DNA from: Notolepis coatsorum
Lineage: Eukaryota; Chordata; Actinopteri; Aulopiformes; Paralepididae
Reading direction: 5' to 3'
Length of the DNA: 64,000 nucleotides
NCBI GenBank assembly: GCA_963971535.1
Contig: OZ020592.1
Coordinates: 57,603,028 to 57,667,027, forward strand
A model generated the notes under the pieces. It ran no database searches and was not told the DNA's origin. It saw nothing but the letters and a program-made list of their open reading frames with translations. Positions 52,551 through 64,000 of this stretch are shown here, piece by piece; position 1 is the first letter of the stretch; the number at the start of each line of letters is the position of its first letter. Made by a program: the position numbers and the translations under genes.

Positions 52551-52951
52551 TGTCGTGGAAATATATTATCATGTTCTTATATATCTGTGTGGAGATATCA
52601 TGTTATACAGCTTGAGTTTCAATATGACCAGATTGACTGGTTAATGTGTGTATGTCTCTTTAAGATCACTCTGACATCCTACCAGTCATAACAAAGTTGT
52701 TGTTTGCTTCCAGTTACTGAGAAACCATATCTGATATAATATGTTACGTCTGACAACTGTGTATTTAACATATGTCTGAACAGAACTCTTGGTCAGTTCA
52801 TGGCCAGACGCTACTGTGTGAACATGTGTCTCTGACTGTGGGTTGAACTTTCATTGTGGCCACGGTGAAATAAACTTTTCTATTATTAATAATGACTCAG
52901 AATGATTCATGTAAACGGCTCATCGTTTGTCCTTTAATAATTCCCATAACA
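52551..52951 (+). repeat. 3' LTR of the young element
   Basis: 401 bp, same ends as the 5' LTR. Visible differences are ACTTTTC against ACGTTTC, GATTCATG against GATTAATG, and CATAACA against CATTACA. Confidence 0.92.
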
Positions 52952-52955
52952 ATAT

Positions 52956-55555
52956 CTTATACAAATAAAACAACATTTTATTCTTCACTATATACCTCTG
53001 ATTCCCCTAAAGACCCCTCTCTCATGAATAGTTTCTTCGCAGATTTGGATATACCAGTCATAGACAATGATTCAATTACTCTTTTAGAAGAGCCCATTAG
53101 CGCTGATGAAATTCAACAGGCTTTAACTATGATGCAGAGTGGGAAAAGCCCAAGCCCAGACGGGTTCCCAGTGGAATTCTTAAAAAAATATTCCACCCAG
53201 TTATGTCCCATTATGGCTTCTATGTTTGAGGAATCATTTCAAACCTGCTCGCTTCCTCCGACTCTCTACCAAGCCTCAATATCCCTGCTCTTAAAAAAAG
53301 ATAAGGACCCGAAAGACTGTGGCTCATATCGTCCTATTTCTCTCCTCAACAATGAAGCAAAGATCTTGGCAAAGGTACTCGCTCGACGACTGGAATCCGT
53401 TATACCAAGTATTATCCATCCAGATCAGTCTGGTTTTGTGAAGGATGGAATGGCTTTTTTCAACCTGCGGCGCCTTATGAATATAATTTACTCTTCCACC
53501 GAGTCTCCCGTTGCAGAGGTCGTTGTTGCGCTAGACGCAGAGAAGGCCTTTGACCGGGTTGAATGGGACTACTTATTCTATACTCTGCAGAAATTCGGTT
53601 TCGGTGAGAAATTTGTGTCCTGAGTCAAACTTTTATACTCCTCTCCAGTGGCATCAGTTCGAACAAATGATGTAACTTCGGAATATTTCCCCCTACAACG
53701 CGGTACAAGACAGGGTTGCCCTCTCTCCCCGCTACTATTTGCGCTAGCGATCGAGCCACTAGCTATTGCCTTTCGCATGGACCGCCATGTCCAAGGCATC
53801 ATTAGAAATGGACAGGAACAAAGAATCTCGCTATATGCGGACGATGTCCTGCTGTATATCGCGGATCCAGCGGCCACACTTCCACGTGTCCTTCACATAC
53901 TACACGAGTTTGGCGTTTTTTCTGGCTATAAATTAAACTTAAACAAGAGTGAACTTTTCCCCATAAACTCCTTAGCTAGAAATATCCCCCCCTCTAGGTT
54001 CCCCTTCAAGCTTTCCCCAAGCAGCTTCCGTTACCTTGGCATAACGATAACACATAAACATTCTAATCTCATAGCGTCCAACTTCACCCCTCTACTGGAG
54101 TGCACCAAGCAGGATTTTATCAGATGGTCATCACTTCCTTTATCACTTGTTGGCAGAGTGAACACTGTGAAAATGAACACATTACCGAAATGTCTGTACT
54201 TATTTCAAAATATTCCAACCTTCATTCCAAAGTCATTTTTCAAAGCCCTCGACAAGGCAATATCAGATTTTATTTGGAATAAACGCCCAGTCCGAATAAA
54301 TAAAATGGCCCTCCAGAAGCCTAAATCGCAGGGAGGCTTCGCACTACCCAATTTCTTGGTCTACTATTGGGCTGCAAATATTCACAGCATTCTCTATTGG
54401 AGTCATTCCCATTACGGACTCTGTCAGTGGGTACCGGCATGGGTGGACATGGAAAGGGCATCTTGTTCTAGAACATCCTTGCAATCCTTAGTTTGCTCTC
54501 CGCTCCCAGTCACAACCGCCCAGTACACCAACAACCTCTTAGTACAACACTCCCTCTGGATCTGGTCCCAGTTCAGAAAACACTTTGGTCTCCACGCCAT
54601 GTCACCGTCGTCACCTGTCCACAAAAACGTCCTTTTCCCTCCCTCTATGGTGGATGAAACCTTCAGCAACTGGTTTAAGAATGGCATTCTGAACATTTAT
54701 GATTTGTACCAAGACAGTTCATTTATGTCTTTCACACAACTGTCCCTAAAGTTTAACTTACCAAAAACAAATTTTTTCAGATATCTACAGATACGTGATT
54801 TTGTTAAGAGCAAATTTGACCAGTTCCCCCATACACCTCCAAAAACGTTGATCGATCGCATCTTGGAGGTGAAGGTTGTAATCAAAGGCTCAATATCTAA
54901 ACTATATAACATCATATCCCTATCCCTACCCTCCTCAGTATTGGCTATAAGACAAAACTGGGAGTCCGATCTAAATCATCAATTTACAGACAAAGAATGG
55001 GAAAATGCTCTTGCCCGAATACACTCTTCTTCAATATGTGCCCGCCATTCACTGATACAGTTCAAGCTCCTCCACCGTCTATATTGGTCAAAGACTAGAC
55101 TGGCGAAGATAAATCCTGGCATGGATCCCACATGCGACCGGTGCCACCAAGCCCCTGGCACACTTATTCATATGTTTTGGCATTGTCCAGTACTGGCCCC
55201 TTTCTGGACTTCCATTTTTAAATCTTACTCAGACATATTTTTTATGAATATTGACCCATGCCCTCTTATTGCATTATTATTTGGTTTGACACCGGAAAAC
55301 GCTGCAATATCTATTGGGCAATCCAATGCCATGGCCTTTGCCTCACTCATTGCCAGACGCCTCATCCTATTCAACTGGAAGGCAGCCACTCCCCCTTCAT
55401 ACTTACACTGGATGAGGGATGTCATGTCTCTTATACATATAGAGAAAATCAGATTTACAACACAAGGCCACACAGATATCTTCCACAAAACATGGCAGCC
55501 CTTCCTATCTCATTTCAACACCCAAATTACTTTATCCAAACTTGGGACCCCATGA
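52956..55555 (+). pseudogene. Tx1/L1-like LINE ORF2, single nonsense codon
   Basis: A continuous frame from 52,956 to 55,555, apart from TGA at 53,621-53,623 where a Trp (TGG) would fit. It encodes a reverse transcriptase: MMQSGKSPSPDGFPVEF, YRPISLLNNEAKILAKV, VVALDAEKAFDRVEW, GTRQGCPLSPLLFALAIEP and YADDVLLYI with both catalytic Asp. The C-terminal CDRCHQAPGTLIHMFWHCP fits the Cys-rich end of L1/Tx1-clade proteins. The endonuclease is absent. It could be one mutation away from an intact C-terminal half. Confidence 0.88.
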
Positions 55556-56159
55556 CCCCCCTCCTCCCCCTATCTACCTTCATGGCACTGCTAGCCCACG
55601 CATGGCTGGGGAGATGGCATTGTGGTGGTCTGCTAAGGGTGTTAAATTTACTTTCTTTTTACTTTACTTTTTTATCTGTTTTACCATCTGGAAATCACGC
55701 TACCAAAATGGAGAGTATCATTTATATTATATATTATTATTATATATATATATATTTTTTTTTCCCCTTTGTTTTCTTTTAATTTTACTTTTTTTTTTTT
55801 TTTTTTTTGCCACATCTGTACTTTTGTTTAATTATTTAAATTTCTATATTTTTTATTTTTATTTTATTTCTTATTTTTTTACATGTATGTTTGTCGTCGC
55901 CCTCACTGGGTGGGATGGGTGGGATTAGCCGATTAGGGGATAGGAATGGGGAAGGAAATGGAAGTTGTATAATTTGGATAACTGAAATGTATAAATGTAC
56001 TAATTCTTCCAATAAAAAAAAGATAAACCTAACAAATAAAACAATATACAGTATATATATATATAGAAAATAATAAACGTGGACTTTAGGTGATAGCCTA
56101 ATCTACCTTTTTGTTGAACTAATTCTAATTATTAATCTGGACCTTCAGAACAATCACAC

Positions 56160-56425
56160 TACAGAGTAAAGGGTTAACCTTCTGTAGTGTGGCAGTGAAA
56201 GGGTTAAGGGGATGCAGACCAGAGAAAGACTTCCGTCCCCCATTTTCAATTCATCATAACATACAGATAGACAGTACTGTTACATCTAGACATTTATGAC
56301 ATACCAGATCTACAAATAATAATTATTATATAATAATAATTGTGTATATTGAGCTGTACTGTACTGTACCCATTCTGCAATCTGTTCATTAACGTTTTCA
56401 ATCAATCAATTCAATCATATACAGT
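56160..56425. repeat. Two LINE 3' ends facing each other
   Basis: GGGGATGCAGACCAGAGAAAG at the left is in reverse orientation. CATTCTGCAATCTGTTCATT-AACGTTTTC-(AATC)n at the right is forward. Both belong to the (TCAA)n-tailed family. Confidence 0.8.
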
Positions 56426-56509
56426 ACTGTTAAATGTGTAACATACAAGATATGCAAATATGGTTAGTAGTTACATAGATGGAGAGACTAATGAACTAAG
56501 TACCAGTCT

Positions 56510-56720
56510 TCTCCTCAGACATAAAATCAGTTTTTCACATTAGGATCTAACATCCCAACAGGCCACCTTGTTTATGGTTTGATTCAGTTTTAGTCAAATG
56601 TGAAAGACATGAATGACATTGATGTGACATACTATAAAATCAGTGCAATGAAATAGTTCTGGATTACTGTTACTGTACAGTTCAAAGTCATCTTTAACTT
56701 CTGTTTGGTATCCACAGTTT
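56510..56720 (-). mobile_element. L2-like LINE 3' UTR fragment
   Basis: TTTTTCACATTAGGATCTAAC and CAACAGGCCACCTTGTTTAT are the reverse complement of sequence at 30,640-30,690. Confidence 0.7.
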
Positions 56721-59000
56721 AAAACCTGACAGACTTCCCTCTTGTCTGACTGACACCCACTCTTAATGGTTTATATGGTATATATCAGTAAACACAATGG
56801 GTTTGATACTTAAATGAATGTTCAATTCATCAAGACATTTAGAGACATACAAATATACAGTACTATGTAAGAAAAAAGCATCAAGTCATGTTTTGGACTA
56901 AAATAGAGGAATGTTTCTCATGGTTATAAAACGCTTGAACCGGGATTTGATTGAATAAGCAACACGTGTTTTTTACAATGACGTTGACAATGTGTGTATT
57001 GCGGTGGACAATAACAGAGAATGTGAAGTTGAACACCTTGTAAGAATGGTTCATGTTGAAGTAAAAAGGGTCCTTGGTTCTTATATTAAGAACCAGCTAT
57101 GATACTCTGCGTTGTGTCTGTCCGTTTACTAATTCCCTTTTACTTTAAAAAGGCCAAGCATGGCCTTGTAACGACGGCGGAGCAGGAGAATGAAATGAAG
57201 ACGATGAGAGTTTGCTAATGTACAAAATCCGCTTTTTATTTCACAAGCAAAAGTGAAATAACAAAGGCTTGATTCAAAACGTGCAATGAAACAAAGATAC
57301 CATGAGACTATGCCCTCAGCTCTTTGTTTCAGACTAATCAAAAGGAAGTTACTAAAGGAATGGTCAATGTAGGCCTCTGTTGCCTGGTGTCAACAAAGGA
57401 ATCTGGTTTCTCGTCTGAAAAGCGTCTTCTTCTCTGTTCCTGCTGCCGTCCTCCTGTGGGTCTCTGTCTGGGCTCAAGAAAGCGTGTGTGTGTTGTTGTT
57501 GCGTTCGTCTTGCTCTCTCTAACTAGACTGCTAGTCTTTAAAGCCTTTTCTCCTCCCCTTGGGATCTTACGTCAGAGGGGAGGACCTCTTTAGAAGAGAG
57601 AGATTCTGATTGGCTGAAACCCTAGAGCGGCCATTTTGAGTAGGCCTGTCGTCCGATATTACCTTATAGGGAAATATCTTTGCTAGATGTAATTTTTACA
57701 GGGCAGGCTGTTTCTTGTTTTAGAGAATTCTCTAGTTTAGCGTTTAAATGTATCCGCATTAGATTTATCAATTTATCAATCAAAGATTAATGCTTATTTT
57801 GATTAAACATCTCATTTAGTCTTTCCACTGAATTTAGATTAAACCTATTGTGGGTTTATAAGACAAACTGTTTTACTTTCTGTAATCTAGGTTAATATCT
57901 TTGAAGTTAATTTGATGCTTAAACCTGTTTTAGACCATATGAATATCAGTTCAATATTGTAAACAGATTGATTTCTATAGCTTGACTATACTTTGTAAAG
58001 ATGAATACACTATTTTATAACTGTTTTTACTGATTGATTTAGACTTTACACCTATGGAACCTATTTATTATTTTCTACTTCTATTAAGTTAGGTTTATTT
58101 AATCAAGTACATTATCACTAAATTAGTGTATTCTTATATTAAACCAATGTTTTAGTTTGAACGCTGATACTCTCTCCCTGCAAACCAGGAGAGGCGTTTT
58201 CTGCCGGCCGTTTGTCTCAGCTGGTGTTATCTGAAACTTCCTTTTGAAGCTCTGTGTCCTATCTTTATGACCCGCAAACTGGGTGTCCGCTCTCAGCGTT
58301 TCTATAGAAAGCTGCAAGCCTGTAAATGGTAACAACCGGGCGTCTGCTAACAGCTGGATTCAGCGTCCTGTTTTGGTAAACACAGTCTTTTGTTCTAATT
58401 TCAAAGCTGGCTGACCAACTTTGACCAGTATCCTGTCTTATTTACATATAATGATCTCCTGGGGGGTTGCTTACTCAGGTGCAGTTTGCCCAGACCAAAT
58501 AGTGCATTATCTAATCAGTCACTTTACTTGTGGTCTATTATAAAAAGCTTTTAGGGATTTACTAATATGAGACTTCTAAAATCCATGTATTTTGACTACC
58601 TGTTGGGGAGAACATTCAGACTATTCTAAAATGTGTGTGCACTGGTCCTATACCCAATCCAACCTCTTTCCGGAGCCGTTAACCTATGGAACTCAAGATT
58701 CAACCAACATTCCCATATTTCCATAATAGTTGGACAGTTTGAACAGAGAAATCTACCACAATGTTTAACATAACTTTAAAGGAAAACTCCAACACGTTAG
58801 GTTAGTGCAGAACTAGCCCCCAGCTGCAATCCCGGAGCGTGCGTTAGCTAACGTTAGCTCACCACTAAAGCAAATTACAGACGGAAAATAGGCCCTAGTG
58901 TCCAAAATAGCGAAGGTTCCCCGGCCCGGCCTAAGGTACTTACATTTCCACTGAAAGACATATTTGGTTATTTTTCAACGAAGAAGAATGAATGAGAGCT
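56721..59000. other. About 2.3 kb without a recognised gene
   Basis: A/T-rich sequence with a few short frames and no family I recognise. The stretch 58,780-59,000 (CTCCAACACGTTAGGTTAGT, GCTAACGTTAGCTC) resembles a common fish interspersed repeat. Confidence 0.4.
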
Positions 59001-59012
59001 AGAAGTCGAAAC

Positions 59013-60707
59013 TCATATTTGCTCATATGCTCCACACACATGCGCAGTAGTGCACCGCACGGTACAAGCCCCGACGCCAAATGTGTTTAGGTCACATAGA
59101 TTATGTACGTCTTTCATGGCATTGCAGCATCCGCGCAAGAATAGGCTGTATGTTTGTAAGGCTTTCCCATCCTCCGACTTAATAGCTGGCCATGCAAAGA
59201 TTTTGTCCATGTAAGCGGATGCTATGACATGCTCGTTCCCAAAGTGTTCCTGGAGTAAAGCCTTCGCCGTAGCATATCCAGTGCCATCAGTCATATGTTG
59301 ACAACTTTTGACTAGTTGTTTAGGCTGCCCCCTGGTGTATTGATCCAAATAGTGCAGGCAGTCAACAGCATTGTCAGTCCTCCTTTCTATAGTCTGTTCA
59401 AAGGACTGTATAAAGCCATGGTACTGCAGAGGGTCACCTTCAAATGGTTGGATGTCTCTTTTAGGCAGTGAAGCAATGCATTGCTGATGCACCAACATGG
59501 AAGTGAGGTCGTTTTGTTTTTGCATAATAGACATTATGTTGTTCTGCTCACTGCTGTTGTTCCTGGAAACAGGTTGTATGTCTCTATGCACAGACAATAG
59601 AGGCCATGTAGTCTTTGGGACCGTGCTCTGTCTCGGTGTGAGCGCTGGGTACTCTGTAGCGTTTGAGATCACAGTCTGGGTCTGTGTGAGTGCTGAGGGC
59701 TTCTGGAGGTATTTGGCTCCGTCAGATTGCCTTTGCTTTGGTCGTGTGCCTCCAACACATGCAGGTTGTCCTCTTCCATCCTTGTGTGATACAAATGTCT
59801 CTGCATTAATGTTGAGGCCCTTTTTAAAGTAGGATTCCATTCCATCCGATTTACGAGAAGCAGCACTCCACACACCTGACCCAGAGGTTCTCAGAATATT
59901 TAGCCTTGCTGCCGATGCAGCTATGTCCACTTTCAACTGAAGTTGTTCCTTTTGTTTCTTTATGTGAGCTTCCTCGTCCTGTAGAGCATGCCTTGCTATG
60001 TCTGCTTGTTTCTTTATTTGAGCTTCCTGGTCCTCAAGAGCATGCTTTTGTTCAAGCAACTCTTGCCGAGCCATTAAGGCGGCCATGTCGGCCTCGGCTC
60101 TGAGGCGTGTGGATGCATTAGAGGAAGCCTTTGATCTAGAAGATCTTGAACCATAATTATTGCTACTATGGTTGGATATGCTGTCTCCTGGTTGAACATC
60201 CTCTTGAGCATAACGAGTACTGTGCAACTGAGGCCCCGTCACTTCCACATTTCCCACACTCCCATGCTCTCCATTTTCCTCCTCTGCAACCTCATGCTGC
60301 TGTATTTCAGTAGGCCTGTTATGAGCCTCTAACTGAGGTGTGTTTCCTTTGGTTACTGAAAACCAGGCATTAACATCGCTAATGAACCCATCTTTATGTT
60401 TATTGACCTTTGAGAACCAGTCATTTTGCCGTTCCTGTTCATCGAGTGGAATAAGAGGCACCAAACAGCCATGAAGTTCATCAGCACTGTCAGACAACTG
60501 CATCAAAATGTCAAGTTGTGCTTCAACCAGTGCAACATTTTGCTCATTTTCCATGAGCTCTCTGACAGAGGTTATCAGACGTTTTATTTCCTCCACTTTC
60601 CCCTTGCATTTCTTTTGGAGTGATTCGACTTTGTTTGCAAGAGCTTTTGCAGTGAGAGTTATTTTCCTCTTTTCTTTGTCCTGTTTCCCAACATTTGAAT
60701 CACTCAT
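59013..60707 (-). CDS. BEL/Pao-type retrotransposon Gag ORF (3'-truncated)
   Basis: An open frame of 564 codons from an ATG at 60,707. The N-terminal third is Lys/Glu-rich (LTAKALANKVESLQKKCKGK); the middle has a heptad-like Gln/Glu/Lys coiled coil (ALEDQEAQIKKQADIARHAL). The C-terminal part, LPKRDIQPFEGDPLQYHGFI and LLQEHFGNEHVIASAYMDKI, is the DUF1759 region that precedes the zinc knuckle in BEL/Pao Gag. Similarity ends at about 59,080, where an inverted-repeat terminus (GCGCAGTAGTGCACCGCAC) enters and supplies the last 20 codons. LTRs, protease, reverse transcriptase and integrase are not in the window. That the gag frame is intact for 1.6 kb is notable. It could be a domesticated gag gene, but truncation is the simpler reading. 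Confidence 0.75.
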   Translation of the reverse strand: MSDSNVGKQDKEKRKITLTAKALANKVESLQKKCKGKVEEIKRLITSVRELMENEQNVALVEAQLDILMQLSDSADELHGCLVPLIPLDEQERQNDWFSKVNKHKDGFISDVNAWFSVTKGNTPQLEAHNRPTEIQQHEVAEEENGEHGSVGNVEVTGPQLHSTRYAQEDVQPGDSISNHSSNNYGSRSSRSKASSNASTRLRAEADMAALMARQELLEQKHALEDQEAQIKKQADIARHALQDEEAHIKKQKEQLQLKVDIAASAARLNILRTSGSGVWSAASRKSDGMESYFKKGLNINAETFVSHKDGRGQPACVGGTRPKQRQSDGAKYLQKPSALTQTQTVISNATEYPALTPRQSTVPKTTWPLLSVHRDIQPVSRNNSSEQNNIMSIMQKQNDLTSMLVHQQCIASLPKRDIQPFEGDPLQYHGFIQSFEQTIERRTDNAVDCLHYLDQYTRGQPKQLVKSCQHMTDGTGYATAKALLQEHFGNEHVIASAYMDKIFAWPAIKSEDGKALQTYSLFLRGCCNAMKDVHNLCDLNTFGVGACTVRCTTAHVCGAYEQI

Positions 60708-60719
60708 TTTGAAAGCACA

Positions 60720-60870
60720 AGAATGAATGAATGAATGAATGAAAACTTTATTTAACAGATTGCAGTATGGGTACAACACAGTACGGCCCAACACACACAA
60801 CCGTTAAGGGGATGCAGACCAGAGAAAGACGTCTGTCCTGTTTCCATCAGGGTCCCCCATTTTCAATTCA
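60720..60870 (-). mobile_element. LINE 3' end copy with (GAAT)n tail
   Basis: (AATG)n-AAAACTTTATTTAACAGATT to CATCAGGGTCCCCCATTTTC. It is the same family as 35,515-36,717 in reverse orientation, placed just upstream of the gag start. Confidence 0.85.
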
Positions 60871-61560
60871 TATAGAATTTATATAGAAGAAAGTTATCAC
60901 AAGCCATGAGAATCCAATTCCAACGTTCAACGCGTTTGCAAAACCCGCCACATATATCAGCCTGAGCCACGGCAAGAGAGCAGTGCAGCGCACGTCAATT
61001 GTTTGTTGTCACACTCACACACACATGATAGAAGTTTTGCCCGGCGGGCTGCGCACACACATCCACAGCGTGTTTCAGCATAATAACAGTTAGTTAGGTA
61101 GAACCAGCTCAAAACTGTTCCAAACGAACCAACATGGGTCCACACTGCGCAACGGGTCGGGTTACGTTACCGCAAATCCGTTGACGAATGCTGGTCTGGA
61201 TCGGTCCGGTCCTTTGTGCGTGCGTGCGATCATCCCATTGTTTACATGCGCGCGTTGCTCCTTTGCTCCGTCCAATAATGTCTGACTTATCGGGACCTTT
61301 CGTGGATCCAATCCTTCGTTCAGTGTCGCTTTTGCTAACAAAAAAATCACGCCTCACAGCAGGGCCGTCAGAGCGCCGGTCCTCAGAGCGCCGGTCCTGA
61401 GAGCGCCGCTCTGCGGCTCTGCAGCTGCATGCTTCTCAACGCACAGTACAAGCCCTGAAGCCCCGCCCAGACATTGGGCTCTGCGGCTCTGCAGATATAC
61501 CCTACTAGATTATTGACACTATACAGGGCACATCAACGTTATGTGTGTCCCCGGCCTAGA
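60871..61560. other. No gene recognised; duplicated GC-rich motifs
   Basis: Contains three direct copies of CAGAGCGCCGGTCCT near 61,370-61,400 and two of TGGGCTCTGCGGCTCTGCAG-type motifs. CGCACAGTACAAGCCC at about 61,440 is a terminus fragment of the element at 47,093-47,435. Confidence 0.5.
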
Positions 61561-61563
61561 GCA

Positions 61564-62350
<787 letters not shown>

Positions 62351-62639
62351 CGACCCACTCAAAATGGCCCTTGCTTCTATCGCTGCATCAGAGATTGAAT
62401 CGCTGAGTGAGCCTTTAGATAAAATATAATTCCCATAAAAACCAAGTCTCCGTTTCTGCCTGTTTCTGTTTTCTTCAAATGCAACAAGATTTTTATAAAA
62501 AAGCATATTCCTAAGAAATCGCTGTTGCAGCAGACATAACATAAATTTAATTGAAATGCTTGTATGTTTAAATGCTTATATGTTTGCTAAATAATAATAT
62601 ATGTATTTTATTAATAAGAGTATATATAAAAAGGTAAAT

Positions 62640-62860
62640 GGCTGCATTTATATAGCTCTTTACAATTTGTTCCTGACATTTGACGAATTCAATCCCACAT
62701 TCACACACCGACGGCAGAGGCGACCATGCAAGGTGCCAATCTGCTCATCGGGAGCAATTAGGGGTTAAGTGTCTTGCTCAAGGACACTTCGACACGCTGC
62801 CAAGGAGGAACGGGAATCGAACCAGGAACCTCCGGTTAACCCTTTCACTGCCGCACTACC
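62640..62860 (+). repeat. Fish interspersed repeat (SINE-like)
   Basis: Contains CACATTCACACACCGACGG, GTGTCTTGCTCAAGGACAC and GGGAATCGAACCAGGAACC, a sequence type scattered in many fish genomes. The last part is B-box-like. Confidence 0.65.
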
Positions 62861-63055
62861 AAACGGTTAACCCTTTTCACTGCGACCATACAGAAGGTTA
62901 ATAACCCTTTCACTGCCACACGACAAAGGGTAAAAAAATACTTTCACTACCACACTACAGAAGGTTAACCCTTTACTATCCCATTAACCGTCTGTAGTGT
63001 GATAGTAAAGCGTTAACCTTCTGTAGTGTGGCAGTGAAAGGACGACTGCTCTACC
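62836..63055. repeat. Degenerate about 35-bp tandem repeat with inverted copies
   Basis: Units of GGTTAACCCTTTCACTGCC and CACTACAGAAGGTTAACCC. The later units (TTAACCTTCTGTAGTGTGGC) are inverted, so the array can form a hairpin. A related copy is at 56,160-56,215. Confidence 0.8.
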
Positions 63056-63378
63056 TACCGAGCCACTGCAATATTATTATTATTATGCTTGTTGTGCCAT
63101 ATTTGTCATGCAGGTATCACTTTCTATATCCAAGGCATGTTTTACTTCTGGTTGCTGTTTTCAGGTATCTGTAGGTCTCTCTGTGATGTCACTGGTGTTA
63201 CTCTTGTTTCAGGACCAGACCTGGTCAATTACTTGTTAAAAATCTGTTTGATTACTTTGGAGCTTTTACTTTGGTCTGCCTGGAAATCAAGGCGGACAAG
63301 GTGTGCATTGAGTGTAGTCGATTTGGTTCAGTGGTGACCAGGGATCCACCGATATGGAAACTTGTAATGGAATCGTAT
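63056..63378. other. Unassigned stretch with a short open frame
   Basis: A frame at 63,089-63,337 is open for 82 codons but has no recognisable domain. TCCACCGATATGG at about 63,346 looks like the start of a hAT terminus cut off by the DIRS. Confidence 0.35.
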
Positions 63379-63905
63379 GGTTATTCTATAACCCTAGTTA
63401 CATGATACTGGCTGAGCGTCTCGCTCTGCTACTGAGATAACCTCGTATCTCCTCGCACATAGCGTGCACACGAAACAAAAACAAATGCACCCACTTGCAT
63501 GTGACCGTGCCACCCCCATGCGTCCCTATATGCCTCACCCTTCCCAGTTCGATTTCCATAAGCGGAAACACCCCCAAGGGACCTCAGGGCGCTAAGAGCG
63601 AGACGCTCAGCCAGTATCATGTAACTAGGGTTATAGAATAACCATACATTACATTTCAACTGGCTGAGCGTCTCGCTCTGCTACTGAGATAAGGGGCAGA
63701 GCGGACACGCGGCCCGACAAATGCACCCCCTGAGGGCCCGTAAGCCCCAGCCAGGGAGGAGGGGAGTCCCGTCCCCCCGCCCGTCCTAACGAAGGGGGGG
63801 AGGCAGTCAACTCCACCAAAGTGCGAAAAAGGGGGAAACAGGTACCCCTGAACGCACAGCACAGGCGGGACCACGTGTGACACAGCACCCCACGGTCCAC
63901 ACCCA
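63379..63905 (-). mobile_element. DIRS terminus, copy 3
   Basis: Inverted arms: TATAACCCTAGTTACATGAT with GAGCGTCTCGCTCTG, mirrored at 63,596-63,646. These are followed by a second GGCTGAGCGTCTCGCTCTGC and the same 3' untranslated sequence as copy 2 (GAACGCACAGCACAGGCGGG). It is cut off at about 63,905 before the recombinase ORF. Confidence 0.85.
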
Positions 63906-63929
63906 CACACCCCTGCTAGCCCACCTGAT

Positions 63930-64000
63930 CAATAGTATCTAGCTGCAGAACCACAGCACCAGCAGGCTGGGGTCCCGCAGGCTGAGGTCCCGCAGGCTGA
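63930..64000 (+). repeat. Copy of the outer inverted-repeat arm
   Basis: ATAGTATCTAGCTGCAGAAC, then CACCAGCAGGCTGGGGTCCC and a repeat of GCAGGCTGAGGTCCC. It is the same unit as 37,070-37,130 and runs out of the window. Confidence 0.85.

Larger units (their letters stand above)
49948..52951 (+). mobile_element. Young non-autonomous LTR element
   Basis: Two 401-bp LTRs (49,948-50,348 and 52,551-52,951) start TGTCGTGGAA and end TTACA/TAACA. They differ at about three positions by eye. A 4-bp duplication ATAT flanks the unit (49,944-49,947 and 52,952-52,955). TGGCGACGAGAG follows the 5' LTR, a plausible primer-binding site, and AGAGGAGGGAAC precedes the 3' LTR, a plausible polypurine tract. The 2.2-kb interior has no gag, protease, integrase or reverse transcriptase. 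Near-identical LTRs indicate a recent insertion. Confidence 0.92.
49860..56060 (+). mobile_element. Tx1/L1-like LINE, split by LTR element
   Basis: A short upstream piece (49,860-49,947) continues after the LTR element at 52,956. ORF2 then runs to 55,555, followed by a T-rich 3' UTR and an A-rich end near 56,050. The 5' part is missing, cut by the DIRS terminus. Confidence 0.8.

Noticed and set aside
63089..63337. 82-codon plus-strand ORF as a small host gene
   Set aside because: No recognised domain, no splice support, flanked closely by repeats; open length is within chance.

Overview
The window looks like a teleost fish genome. It carries a TAP2 gene whose exon sizes and phases match the mammalian gene, buried in repeats typical of fish: DIRS-type tyrosine-recombinase retrotransposons, L2/CR1, Tx1/L1-like and jockey-like LINEs, BEL/Pao gag, hAT elements with 8-bp target duplications, tRNA-derived SINEs, and many mini- and microsatellites. 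Bacterial-style features (operons, ribosome binding sites, CRISPR arrays) are absent.

Layout. From about 155 to 19,690 there is one 24-bp minisatellite broken by three separate insertions: an LTR-flanked element with an acidic-repeat ORF and no gag or pol (1276-5282), a probable solo LTR (5360-7209, itself hit by a hAT), and a DIRS element (7435-19604). The DIRS is split by an L2/CR1-type LINE (about 10.5-18.1 kb), which is in turn split by a SINE and a hAT. From 20,111 to 34,967 (minus strand) lie exons 1-9 of TAP2, all open, with GT-AG junctions. The last two exons, which should encode the ABC signature, Walker B and H-loop, are not in the window, so intron 9 must exceed 20 kb or the gene is truncated. 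A candidate interferon-responsive promoter lies at 36.9-37.05 kb. From 37.06 to 41.6 kb is a nested inverted-repeat region built from short LINE 3' ends, hypervariable arrays and a hAT. From 42.2 to 47.1 kb is a second, reverse-oriented DIRS. From 47.1 to 56 kb are a small inverted-repeat element, a SINE, a DIRS terminus, and a Tx1/L1-like LINE split by a young non-autonomous LTR element. From 56 to 64 kb are LINE 3' ends, a BEL/Pao gag ORF, hAT remnants, SINE-like and tandem repeats, and a third DIRS end.

Functionally the only recognisable host gene is tap2, one half of the TAP1/TAP2 peptide pump that loads MHC class I in the endoplasmic reticulum. The rest is transposable-element archaeology. 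Most notable are a minisatellite in tap2 intron 4 whose unit is the exon-4 splice donor itself, an exact 26-bp inversion distinguishing the two LTRs of one element, repeated insertion into the same short motif of the 24-bp minisatellite, and tandem arrays of LINE 3' tails. All boundaries were read by eye; no alignments or database searches were run.
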